A stretch of DNA of 64,000 bases from Geodermatophilus saharensis (GTDB taxonomy: Bacteria > Actinomycetota > Actinomycetes > Mycobacteriales > Geodermatophilaceae). The position numbers were made by a program, and so were the translations under genes. This document shows, in pieces, positions 24,855 to 33,224 of this stretch (its first letter is position 1; every line of letters begins with the position of its first letter). The stretch lies in contig NZ_FZOH01000001.1 in the NCBI RefSeq assembly GCF_900188205.1, positions 530,359 through 594,358 of the forward strand. Direction: 5' to 3'. The notes under the pieces were generated by a model. It worked only from the letters and a program-made list of their open reading frames with translations. It did no database searches and was not told the DNA's origin.

Positions 24855-27842
24855 GTGGCCATGCGGCCCCCCGTGTCCGTGCCGACGTTGTCGCGGCGGG
24901 CGAAGGTCGTCATCGGGTCCATCGCCGTGCTGCTGGTGCTGTTCACGGCCATCGGCACCCTGACGAACGTCTACGTCGACTACCTCTGGTTCGACGAGAC
25001 CGGGTTCACCGAGGTGTTCTGGACCGAGCTGCAGACCCGCGCGCTGCTGTTCGCCGTGGCCGGCGTGGCCACCGGCGGGCTCACCGCGCTGGCGGTGTAC
25101 CTCGCCTACCGGTTCCGTCCCGCCTTCCGGCCGATGTCGCTGGAGCAGCAGAACCTGGAGCGCTACCGGCAGTCGCTGGAGCCGCGCCGCACCCTGGTGC
25201 TCACCGCCGTCGCCGTCGTGGTCGGCCTGTTCGCCGGCTTCACCGCGCAGGGCAGCTGGGAGACCTGGCTGACCTTCCGCAACGCGGTGCCCTTCGGGCG
25301 GGTGGACCCGCAGTTCGGCCTGGACCTGTCGTTCTTCGTCTTCGAGTACCCCTTCTACCGGCTGCTGCTGGGCTTCGCGTTCGCGATCGTCATCCTGGCG
25401 CTGATCGGCTCGCTGCTCACCCACTACGTCTTCGGCGGCCTGCGGCTGCAGACGCCGGGGCAGAAGCTCACCGGCGCGGCGATGGTGCAGCTGTCGGTGC
25501 TGCTGGGCCTGTTCGTGGCGCTCAAGGCGGTGGCCTACTGGTTCGACCGCTACGACCTCGTCTACTCCGACCGCGGTGAGCTCTTCAGCGGCGCGAGCTA
25601 CACCGACGTCAACGCGCTGCTGCCGGCCAAGACGATCCTCGTGTTCGCCGCGGCGTTCTGCGCCGTCGCGTTCTTCGCCAACGTCGTCGTCCGCAACTTC
25701 CGGCTGCCGGCTGCCGCGCTGGTGCTGCTGCTGCTGTCGAGCCTGGTGATCGGCGTGGCCTACCCGGCGATCGTCCAGCAGTTCGTGGTGCGGCCCAGCG
25801 CCAACGAGCGCGAGGCCGACTACATCGAGCGGGCCATCGCCTCCACCCGCGACGCCTACGGGCTCACCGAGGTCGACTACGTCGACTTCGCCGAGGAGAA
25901 CACCGGCGACGAGGTCGACACCGACGCCGCCCTGGCCGAGCTGCGCGCCGACGACGCCACCATCCCCAACGCCCGGCTGCTCGACCCCAACGTGCTGGCC
26001 GGCACGTTCACCGCGCGCCAGCAGATCCGCAACGTGTACGGCTTCCCCGAGAAGCTCGACATCGACCGGTACACCATCGACGGGGAGACCCGCGACTACG
26101 TCGTCGCCGTCCGCGAGCTCGACAGCAACAGCCTCTCGGAGAACCAGGACACCTGGATCAACCGGCACACGGTCTACACGCACGGCAACGGCTTCGTGGC
26201 CGCGCCGGCCAACCAGGTCGTCACCGGCCAGGAGGGCGGCGAGCCGAACTTCACCAGCCGTGACCTGCCGACCGTCGGCGACATCGACGTCGACCAGGCG
26301 CGCATCTACTACGGCGAGCTGATCGAGGACTACTCGGTGGTCGGCGCGCCGGAGGACGCGACCCCGCGCGAGTTCGACCGGCCCGAGGACGGCTCCGACG
26401 GCGAGGTCAACAACACCTACGACGGCGAGGGCGGCGTCGCGATCGGCAGCTTCTTCCGGCAGCTGACCTTCGCGATCTACTACCGCGAGCGCAACTTCCT
26501 GCTCTCCGGTGCGGTCAACGACGCCTCGAAGGTGCTCTACGTCCGTGACCCGCGCGAGCGGGTGGAGAAGGCCGCGCCGTTCCTCGAGGTCGACGGCGAC
26601 CCGTACCCGGCGGTGATCGACGGCCGGGTCGTGTGGATCCTCGACGGCTACACGACGTCGGACGCCTACCCCTACTCCGAGCGGATGGAGCTGGGCGAGG
26701 CCGCGACCGACGCGCTCACCGGCACCGGCACGGCCGCGCTGCCCAACGAGCAGTTCAACTACATCCGCAACTCGGTCAAGGCCACCGTCGACGCCTACGA
26801 CGGCACCGTGCGGCTCTACGAGTGGGACGAGCAGGACCCGGTCCTCAAGGCCTACACGGCGGCGTTCCCGGGTGTCATCGAGCCGCGGGACTCGATGAGC
26901 CAGGAGCTCGTCGAGCACGTCCGGTACCCCGAGGACCTGTTCAAGCTGCAGCGGGACATCCTCACCCGGTACCACGTGAGCAACCCGAGCGACTTCTACA
27001 GCCAGAACGACCGGTGGGCGGTGCCGGCCGACCCGACGCAGTCGCAGGAGGCGACGGCGGCCGACGAGGCACAGCCGCCGTACTACATCCTCGCTGCGCG
27101 GCCCGACGAGCCGGACGCGACGTTCCAGCTGACCAGCGCGCTGAACGCGTTCCGCCGGCAGAACCTCTCGGCGTTCATCTCCGCCTCCAGTGACCCGGAC
27201 ACCTACGGGCAGATCCAGGTGCTGCGGCTGCCGGGCAACACCCCGTTCCGCGGGCCGCAGCAGGTGCAGCAGTCGTTCAACACCAACGACGAGGTCGCGC
27301 GTGACCTGACGCTGTTCAACAGCGAGGACTCGCAGGCGGTGTTCGGCAACCTGCTCACCCTGCCCATCGGCGCGAACGGCCTGCTCTACGTGCAGCCGCT
27401 CTACGTCGAGGGCACCGGGGAGAACTCCTTCCCGCTGCTGCGCAAGGTGCTGGTCAACTACGGCGGGCGGGTCGGCTACGCCGACACCCTCTCCGACGCC
27501 CTGGACCAGGTCTTCGGCGCCGGTGCGGGTGACACCGCCACCGACTCCGACGACGCCGGGACCACCCCGGACACGCAGGAGCCGGCGACGCCGACCGAGC
27601 CCGCCGAGCCCACGACGCCGGCGGAGCCGACCACGCCGCCGGCCGACGGCGGCGCGACGACGCCGGAGCTCGACCAGGCGGTGCGCGACGTCGACGCGGC
27701 GCTGCAGCGTCTCGAGGACGCCCAGCGCAACGGCGACTTCGCCGCGCAGGGGCAGGCGCTGGCCGACCTGCAGGCGGCGGTGCAGGCGTACGAGGCCGCC
27801 CGGGCCGCGGCGGGCGGCGCGGCGGCGACGCCGACGGGCTGA
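24855..27842 (+). CDS. UPF0182 family large membrane protein
   Basis: 995 residues, equivalent of Rv3193c. Seven or so membrane segments occupy the first ~320 residues (for example VVIGSIAVLLVLFTAIGTLTNVYVDYLWF). A long exported domain follows, then an acidic Thr/Pro/Glu-rich linker and a short helical tail (ALQRLEDAQRNGDFAAQG). Function unknown, though the family is highly conserved in actinobacteria. GTG 24855 follows GGAG; the ATG six bases later is an alternative start. Confidence 0.92.
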   Translation: MAMRPPVSVPTLSRRAKVVIGSIAVLLVLFTAIGTLTNVYVDYLWFDETGFTEVFWTELQTRALLFAVAGVATGGLTALAVYLAYRFRPAFRPMSLEQQNLERYRQSLEPRRTLVLTAVAVVVGLFAGFTAQGSWETWLTFRNAVPFGRVDPQFGLDLSFFVFEYPFYRLLLGFAFAIVILALIGSLLTHYVFGGLRLQTPGQKLTGAAMVQLSVLLGLFVALKAVAYWFDRYDLVYSDRGELFSGASYTDVNALLPAKTILVFAAAFCAVAFFANVVVRNFRLPAAALVLLLLSSLVIGVAYPAIVQQFVVRPSANEREADYIERAIASTRDAYGLTEVDYVDFAEENTGDEVDTDAALAELRADDATIPNARLLDPNVLAGTFTARQQIRNVYGFPEKLDIDRYTIDGETRDYVVAVRELDSNSLSENQDTWINRHTVYTHGNGFVAAPANQVVTGQEGGEPNFTSRDLPTVGDIDVDQARIYYGELIEDYSVVGAPEDATPREFDRPEDGSDGEVNNTYDGEGGVAIGSFFRQLTFAIYYRERNFLLSGAVNDASKVLYVRDPRERVEKAAPFLEVDGDPYPAVIDGRVVWILDGYTTSDAYPYSERMELGEAATDALTGTGTAALPNEQFNYIRNSVKATVDAYDGTVRLYEWDEQDPVLKAYTAAFPGVIEPRDSMSQELVEHVRYPEDLFKLQRDILTRYHVSNPSDFYSQNDRWAVPADPTQSQEATAADEAQPPYYILAARPDEPDATFQLTSALNAFRRQNLSAFISASSDPDTYGQIQVLRLPGNTPFRGPQQVQQSFNTNDEVARDLTLFNSEDSQAVFGNLLTLPIGANGLLYVQPLYVEGTGENSFPLLRKVLVNYGGRVGYADTLSDALDQVFGAGAGDTATDSDDAGTTPDTQEPATPTEPAEPTTPAEPTTPPADGGATTPELDQAVRDVDAALQRLEDAQRNGDFAAQGQALADLQAAVQAYEAARAAAGGAAATPTG

Positions 27843-27843
27843 G

Positions 27844-27884
27844 CGCAGGCGGGGGTGCACCGACCCGGTGCACCCCCGCCTGCG
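27844..27884 (+). terminator. Terminator after UPF0182, 19-bp perfect stem
   Basis: CGCAGGCGGGGGTGCACCG (27844-27862) pairs with its exact complement at 27866-27884 across a 3-nt loop, directly after the stop and before the tRNA promoter. Confidence 0.85.
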
Positions 27885-27920
27885 GGCCGCCGACCGGAGG
27901 GGGTATGGTGGTCTCACCGA

Positions 27921-27997
27921 CGCGGGGTGGAGCAGCTCGGTAGCTCGCTGGGCTCATAACCCAGAGGTCGCAGGTTCGAATCCTGCCCCCGCTACCA
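27921..27997 (+). tRNA. tRNA-fMet (initiator, CAT anticodon), copy 1
   Basis: 77 nt with encoded CCA. The anticodon stem GGG-CTCATAA-CCC has three G:C pairs, and position 1 (C) faces T72 unpaired; both mark the initiator tRNA. T-arm GCAGG-TTCGAAT-CCTGC. A TATGGT box lies at 27903-27908. Confidence 0.97.
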
Positions 27998-28002
27998 ACC
28001 GA

Positions 28003-28035
28003 CAGGGGTCCTCACAGTGACTGTGAGGGCCCCTG
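28003..28035 (+). terminator. Terminator after tRNA-fMet copy 1
   Basis: CAGGGGTCCTCACAG (28003-28017) and CTGTGAGGGCCCCTG (28021-28035) pair over 15 bp with one G:U, across TGA. Confidence 0.8.
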
Positions 28036-28127
28036 CCGCGTGTGCGTGCCTTCCACCGTGGACCCGCCGGAGTGCCCGTCACGCGGTCCCGCCCCCGTCC
28101 GCCGGACGTGGGGCAGCATGCGTGGCC

Positions 28128-28814
28128 GTGACAGCACAGCCTCACGACGACGCCGGGCCGGCGCGGGTCTTCCTCGTCGACGACCACAGGGTGGTCCGCA
28201 CCGGGCTGGCGGCCTACCTGGCGACCGAGCCGGGGATGACGGTGGTCGGGGAGGCCGACGACGGCAGGCGGGCGCTCGAGGCGCTGGCCGTCCTGGAGCG
28301 CGCCGGGGAGCTGCCCGACGTCGTGCTCATGGACCTGCAGATGCCGACGATGGACGGGGTGGCCGCCACCGCGGAGATCAAGCGGCGGTGGCCCGAGGTC
28401 GAGGTCGTGGCGGTGACCTCGTTCGTGGAGGAGGAGCGGGTCCGGGCGGCGCTGGAGGCGGGCGCCGCCGGTTACCTGCTCAAGGACGCCGACGCCGACG
28501 AGGTCGCCGCCGCCGTCCGGGCCGCCGTGGCCGGCGAGGTGCACCTCGACCCGGCCGCGGCACGTGCGCTCACCGCCGCGCTGCGGGCGCCTCGGCCAGC
28601 GGTGGACGCGCTCACCGCCCGGGAGCGGGAGGTGCTGGTCCTGCTCGCCACCGGGGGGACCAACCGGCAGATCGGCCGGCACCTCGGGGTGGCCGAGCGG
28701 ACCGCGCGCACGCACGTCTCCAACATCCTCGCCAAGCTGGGGCTGGTCAGCCGCACGCAGGCGGCGATGTGGGCGGTCCGGGAGGGGCTGGTGCCCGTGG
28801 AGGGCCGGCCGTGA
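28128..28814 (+). CDS. NarL/LuxR-type response regulator
   Basis: 228 residues. Receiver domain: FLVDDHRVVRTG (acidic pair), VVLMDLQMPTMDG (phospho-Asp), VVAVTSF (Thr), YLLKDAD (Lys). C-terminal LuxR helix-turn-helix: LTAREREVLVLLATGGTNRQIGRHLGVAERTARTHVSNILAKLG. GTG 28128 is preferred to an upstream start at 28017, which lies in the tRNA terminator. It overlaps the kinase gene by GTGA, an unusual regulator-first order. Confidence 0.93.
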   Translation: MTAQPHDDAGPARVFLVDDHRVVRTGLAAYLATEPGMTVVGEADDGRRALEALAVLERAGELPDVVLMDLQMPTMDGVAATAEIKRRWPEVEVVAVTSFVEEERVRAALEAGAAGYLLKDADADEVAAAVRAAVAGEVHLDPAAARALTAALRAPRPAVDALTAREREVLVLLATGGTNRQIGRHLGVAERTARTHVSNILAKLGLVSRTQAAMWAVREGLVPVEGRP

Positions 28815-30448
28815 CCGCCGCGCCCGGCCGGGACCTGCCGGCCTCGCTGCGCAGCACGTCGATGCCGGTCGAGGCGGTCGCCGAGCCGCTCCCGGTCAGC
28901 GCCGCGAGCCTCGACGCCCAGCTGCTGGACCTGGTCTTCGACCGTGCGCCGATGGGCGTGATGGTCTTCGGCGCCGACCTGCGGCTGCAGCGGATCAACA
29001 AGACCGAGGTCGGCTTCTTCGAGCACTACTTCAGGGTCCCGCCCGGCGCGATCGCCCCCGGCGCGCACGTGTACGACCTGCTCCCCGGCAGCGAGGACGT
29101 CGTCACGCCACTGTTCGAGCACGCCCTCGCCGGCCGGGTGGTGCGCCAGGCGGCGGTCCGGGTCGACGTCCCGGGCGGGGTGACGTACTGGGACGTCGTC
29201 TTCGCGCCGCTGTTCGCCGACGGCGAGGTCGTCGGCGTCGTCGACATCACCACCGACGCCACCGACCGGGTGCTGTCCCTGCAGCGGCTGGAGGACCGGA
29301 TCACCGCGTTCACCGCGATCGCGGCCGGGATGACCGTCGACCAGCCGCTGGACGTCACGCTGCGCGAGGTGGTGGCGCGGGTGCTGGCGACCACCCCGGC
29401 GGTGGGGTGCTCGATCGTGTCGTGGGCCGACGACCGTGCCCCGGCGCCGGTGGCGCACGTGGGGGAGGGGGCGGCGCCGGGCCTCGGCGACGCTCTCGCC
29501 CGCACGCTGACCGCCGGCTGGGAGCGGCTCGTGGGGACGCCGGAGGAACCAGCCGTCACCCGGATCGAGCGGCGTCGCGGCTTTCGCGCGCGGGCCCTCG
29601 CCGACCCGCTGTTCGAGCCGGTGTGGCCCTTCTGGCGGGAGGCGGCGTGGGACGACCTGCTCGTGGTCCCGCTGAGCTCGTCCGGGCGCACCTTCGGCGA
29701 GCTGCACGTGGCCCTGCCCAGCGCCGCGCACCTGGACGAGGACGACGAGGCCTACCTGGTGGCGCTGGCGGACCAGGCGGCGGTCGCCGCGCAGAACGCC
29801 GCGCTGTTCGGGTCGGCGGCGCAGTCGGCAACAGTGGTGGAGCGACAGCGGCTCGCCCGCGAGCTGCACGACTCGGTCAGCCAGGCGCTGTTCTCGATGA
29901 CGCTGCACGCGCGCGCCGCCGAGCGGCACCTCGCCGCTGCCGGGATCGGCGCGGGCGAACCCGTCGCCGAGCAGGTGTCCCGGCTGCGCGAGCTGACCGC
30001 CGGGGCGCTGGCGGAGATGCGGGCGCTGATCTTCGAGCTGCGGCCGGGCGCGCTGGCCGAGGAGGGGCTGGCCGCGGCGCTCGGCAAGCAGGCGGCCGCG
30101 CTGGCCGCGCGGACCGGTGTCCCCGTCGACGTCGCGGTCCCCGCCGACCGCGTGCCGGTGCCGCCGGACGCCGAGGAGCACCTGTACCGGCTGGCGCTGG
30201 AGGCGCTGAACAACGCGCTGAGGCACGCCGGTGCGACCCGGCTCGCCGTGGAGCTGACGGTCTCCGGCGGGGAGCTGCGGCTGGCCGTCGCCGACGACGG
30301 GGTCGGCTTCGACCCGGCGCTCGCGCGACCCGGGCACCTGGGCCTGTCGACGATGCGGGAGAGGGCGGCAGCAGCCGGCGGCCGGCTGGTCGTCCGCTCG
30401 GCCCCCGGCCGCGGCACCCGGGTGGAGGTCACCGTCCCGCTCGGCTGA
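28811..30448 (+). CDS. Histidine kinase (PAS-GAF-HisKA_3-HATPase), soluble
   Basis: 545 residues with no membrane segment. PAS-like domain about 35-155 (FDRAPMGVMVFGADLRLQRIN), GAF about 175-330, dimerisation/phosphoacceptor RELHDSVSQALFSMTLHARAAER with His near 353, then the HATPase: ALEALNNALRHAGATR (N box), VADDGVGFDP (G1) and LGLSTMRERAAAAGG. It should phosphorylate the overlapping upstream regulator. The PAS region holds RINKTEVGFFEHYFRVPPG and could sense a ligand; the signal is unknown. Confidence 0.92.
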   Translation: MTAAPGRDLPASLRSTSMPVEAVAEPLPVSAASLDAQLLDLVFDRAPMGVMVFGADLRLQRINKTEVGFFEHYFRVPPGAIAPGAHVYDLLPGSEDVVTPLFEHALAGRVVRQAAVRVDVPGGVTYWDVVFAPLFADGEVVGVVDITTDATDRVLSLQRLEDRITAFTAIAAGMTVDQPLDVTLREVVARVLATTPAVGCSIVSWADDRAPAPVAHVGEGAAPGLGDALARTLTAGWERLVGTPEEPAVTRIERRRGFRARALADPLFEPVWPFWREAAWDDLLVVPLSSSGRTFGELHVALPSAAHLDEDDEAYLVALADQAAVAAQNAALFGSAAQSATVVERQRLARELHDSVSQALFSMTLHARAAERHLAAAGIGAGEPVAEQVSRLRELTAGALAEMRALIFELRPGALAEEGLAAALGKQAAALAARTGVPVDVAVPADRVPVPPDAEEHLYRLALEALNNALRHAGATRLAVELTVSGGELRLAVADDGVGFDPALARPGHLGLSTMRERAAAAGGRLVVRSAPGRGTRVEVTVPLG

Positions 30449-30555
30449 GCGGCCGCTCTACGTCATCCGGCCGAGGCCGGGACCGGCCGGAGATCGCGGC
30501 CCTGCCCGGCCGTGCGGCCGGCGACGGGGACGCCGGCCCCGGCCAGGCTCGTCGC

Positions 30556-31071
30556 ATGACGGCGACCCAGTGGATCCTCAACGGCGCGCTGCTCGCCTGG
30601 GTGCTGCTGCGCAACCTCGGCGCCCGCGCCGTCGGCCCGGCCACCTACCTGGTCCCGCTGCTCGTGGTGAACGTGGCGGGTCTGGTCTTCCTGCGGGACG
30701 TGCCCACCGCCGGCAACGACCCGGCGCTGGAGGCGATCGGGATCGGCGCCGGCCTCCTGCTCGGCGTCCTCGCCACCGGCCTGACCCGGGTGGGCGCCGA
30801 CGCGGGGCGCACCGTCATCCGGGCCGGCGCGGCCTTCGCGGCCCTGTGGATCGCGGTGATCGGTGGCCGCGTGCTGTTCGCCGAGTGGGCGACGCACGGC
30901 GGCGCTCGAGCGGTGGGGGAGTTCTCGGTGCACCACGGCATCACCGGCGCGGACGCCTGGACAGCCGCCTTCGTGCTCATGGCGCTGGCGATGGTGGTCG
31001 GCCGCACGGTGAGCACCGGCGTGCTCGTCGCCCTCCGCACGCACCGGGCCCGACCCGCGGCCGCCCGGTGA
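30556..31071 (+). CDS. Hypothetical integral membrane protein
   Basis: 171 residues with four to five hydrophobic helices (starting WILNGALLAWVLLRNLGARA) and a histidine-containing extracellular or loop stretch EFSVHHGITGADAWT. No family recognised. Its stop overlaps the next start (GTGA), so it is in an operon with a lone receiver domain and a CPBP protease, downstream of a two-component pair. Confidence 0.75.
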   Translation: MTATQWILNGALLAWVLLRNLGARAVGPATYLVPLLVVNVAGLVFLRDVPTAGNDPALEAIGIGAGLLLGVLATGLTRVGADAGRTVIRAGAAFAALWIAVIGGRVLFAEWATHGGARAVGEFSVHHGITGADAWTAAFVLMALAMVVGRTVSTGVLVALRTHRARPAAAR

Positions 31072-31409
31072 CCTCCGGCCCGCTGCGGGTGCTGGTCCTC
31101 GACGCCGACCCCCGCGTGCGCGACGGCCTGCTCCGCCTGCTGGAGACCGACCCTGGGGTGACGGCCGTTCCGCCCGGCGCCCATGCCGACGTGGCGCTGG
31201 TCGACGTCGACCGGCCCGATCGATCCGCCGCCGTCGGCCGGGTGCGCCGGCTCGCCGGCCGGGTCCCGGTCGTCGCGCTGGGCCTCGACGGCGCCGTCCG
31301 GGCCGCCACTCTCGCCGCCGGCGCGCGGGCCTTCGTCGAGAAGGACGGCGCCACCGACGACCTGCTCACCGCCTTGTCCGCCGCCGTCCCCGGGAGGAGC
31401 CCCCGATGA
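31068..31409 (+). CDS. Stand-alone receiver-domain protein
   Basis: 113 residues. Receiver fold only: VLVLDADPRVRDGLLRLLE (acidic pair), VALVDVDRP (candidate phospho-Asp) and FVEKDG (conserved Lys). The usual Thr/Ser position reads VVALGLDG, so phosphotransfer may be weakened. No output domain. It overlaps both neighbours by 4 nt and may titrate or relay phosphate from a nearby kinase. Confidence 0.75.
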   Translation: MTSGPLRVLVLDADPRVRDGLLRLLETDPGVTAVPPGAHADVALVDVDRPDRSAAVGRVRRLAGRVPVVALGLDGAVRAATLAAGARAFVEKDGATDDLLTALSAAVPGRSPR

Positions 31410-32230
31410 CCGCCACCGACCTCCGCCACCCGCCCGCGTCCGCCCCGTCGGTCCGGGGACGGCACCTCGCCGTCCTGCTGGTCGCGGCCTTCGCCGGTCC
31501 CTGGCTGGTGTGGGGCTCGGCGATCGCGCAGGCGCACGGACTCCTCGGCTGGCGCCTGCCGCAGGGCCTGGCGCTGTGGACCCTTCCGCCGTCGCTGGTC
31601 GCCGTGGTGTTCGCGGTCGGCGGTACGACCGCCCTGCGGGACCTGACCGGCCGCCTGGCGCGGGTCCGCGCGGGCGCGCGGTGGTACCTGCTGGCACTCG
31701 CCGTCCCCGGGCTGGTGGGGGCGGGGGCGGTCGGGCTGGTCACGCTCGCCGGCGGGCCGACCCAGGTGGGCCACACGCTGGGGGTGACCTCGGCCCTGCT
31801 CTACCTGGTCTACGGCACCGGGCTGTTCCTGCTCACCGAGGAGGCGGTCTGGCGGGGCGCGATCCTGCCGCGGCTGCAGGCCCGGCTCGCTCCGCTGCCC
31901 GCCGCCCTGTTCCTCGGCGTCGTCTGGGCGCTGTGGCACCTGCCGCTGCTGTCGGTACCCGGTGCCGGAGACGAGGGCCTGCCGTTCCTGCCGTTCGCCG
32001 TCTGCGTGGTGGGCACCAGCGTGCTCATCTCCGCGCTGGTCAACGCCTCCGGCGGCTCCGTCGTGGTCGCCGCGGTGTTCCACGCCGCCTTCGACGCCGC
32101 CTACAGCTACGCCGGGGTGGTCGGCACCGAGCACGCCGTCCTGTGGGCCGCCGCCGGCCTCACCACCGTCGTGGCCGCCGCCGTCGCCATCGGCAGCCGC
32201 GGCCGGCTCGCCCTGCCCGCAGCCGCATGA
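31406..32230 (+). CDS. CPBP family intramembrane metalloprotease
   Basis: 274 residues with about seven membrane helices. Abi/CPBP motifs: TEEAVWRGAILPRL (EExxxR), ALWHLPLL (second His) and AAVFHAAFDAAY (third His), the ligands of Rce1-like proteases. Substrate unknown; related proteins act in self-immunity or signal peptide processing. ATG 31406 overlaps the previous stop as ATGA. Confidence 0.88.
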   Translation: MTATDLRHPPASAPSVRGRHLAVLLVAAFAGPWLVWGSAIAQAHGLLGWRLPQGLALWTLPPSLVAVVFAVGGTTALRDLTGRLARVRAGARWYLLALAVPGLVGAGAVGLVTLAGGPTQVGHTLGVTSALLYLVYGTGLFLLTEEAVWRGAILPRLQARLAPLPAALFLGVVWALWHLPLLSVPGAGDEGLPFLPFAVCVVGTSVLISALVNASGGSVVVAAVFHAAFDAAYSYAGVVGTEHAVLWAAAGLTTVVAAAVAIGSRGRLALPAAA

Positions 32231-32301
32231 CCCCGCGACACGACCCCTGCTCGTCACCGACCGCGGCCGCACCGGCGGCCGCCAATCCGAAGGAGCATCC
32301 C

Positions 32302-32904
32302 GTGCAGCAGATGCCTGACCCCGCCGATGTCCTCGACCGTCTCGAGTCGGCGCTGGGAACGACCGGTGCCGTGGTCGCCGGCATCGCTCCCACCCGGTGG
32401 AACGACCCGACACCGTGCCCGGAGTGGGACGTCCGCACGCTGACCAACCACCTCGTCGGTGGCCTGCGCATCTTCACCGCCCAGCTGACCGGCGCCGACG
32501 CCGGCGGGGCGCACGAGGACGACTGGCTCGACGGACACCCGTCCGCCGCCTACCGCGACGCCGCCGACGCCGTCCTGGCCGCCTGGCGAGCCCCGGGCGC
32601 GCTGGCGCGAACGCTGACGATCTCCCTCGGCCCGGTGCCGGCGCCGCTGGGCGCGGTCATCGAGCTGACCGAGGTCGTCGTCCACGGACTCGACCTCGCC
32701 GTCGCCACCGGGCGTCTCGACCAGATCGACCAGGCGCAGGCCGAGTGGCTGCTCGCGTTGATGGAGGGCATGGGGTTCGATGCGTTCCGGCTGCCCGGGG
32801 TGTTCGGACCTGCGGTGCCCGTACCCGTGACTGCTCCGGCGCACCTGCGGCTGCTGGGCTTCCTGGGCCGCGCCCTGCCGGCCGCAGAGCCGCTGCCGGC
32901 CTGA
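32302..32904 (+). CDS. TIGR03086-type DinB/maleylpyruvate-isomerase-like protein
   Basis: 200 residues. TPCPEWDVRTLTNHLVGG at the N-terminus and ELTEVVVHGLDLAVATG later carry the His residues of the metal-binding mycothiol-dependent DinB-fold family (TIGR03086). Likely a mycothiol-linked transferase or isomerase of unknown substrate. GTG 32302 follows AAGGAG. It lies 71 nt after the CPBP gene. Confidence 0.85.
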   Translation: MQQMPDPADVLDRLESALGTTGAVVAGIAPTRWNDPTPCPEWDVRTLTNHLVGGLRIFTAQLTGADAGGAHEDDWLDGHPSAAYRDAADAVLAAWRAPGALARTLTISLGPVPAPLGAVIELTEVVVHGLDLAVATGRLDQIDQAQAEWLLALMEGMGFDAFRLPGVFGPAVPVPVTAPAHLRLLGFLGRALPAAEPLPA

Positions 32905-33224
32905 GCCGTCCGATCTCGGGGCCCTGTGGCTGCTGGTGCTCGTCAACGTGTGGCCGACGCCGACGCCAGTCAGCTCTGACTCGCGAGAGCTCTTGGTGCT
33001 GCCGGCCATCGATCGCCCCTCGCGGTGGCGTAGCGCTTCCAGACGTATCGCCACCGAACGATCGGGGGCCTGAGCCGCCACGGGGGCCCAGCGCTGTGGC
33101 GTCCGACACCGACGGGGAACACGTCGCTGACGACGACACCGCGCTGACCGGACGGTTCGTGCCCGCCGAGAACTGCCCCTCGTGTTGCCGTGCTTCCATC
33201 GGTCCTGCAAGCAGTGGGCACGTC
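32905..33224. other. Gene-poor 320 nt
   Basis: No protein-like reading frame with start and ribosome site is seen on either strand. The A/T content is somewhat higher than in the neighbouring genes. It ends at the stop of the REC-TrxR gene. Possibly degraded coding DNA; no family recognised. Confidence 0.5.

Noticed and set aside
28017-28127. Longer start (28017) for the response regulator
   Set aside because: It would begin inside the tRNA terminator stem and add residues unlike a receiver domain.
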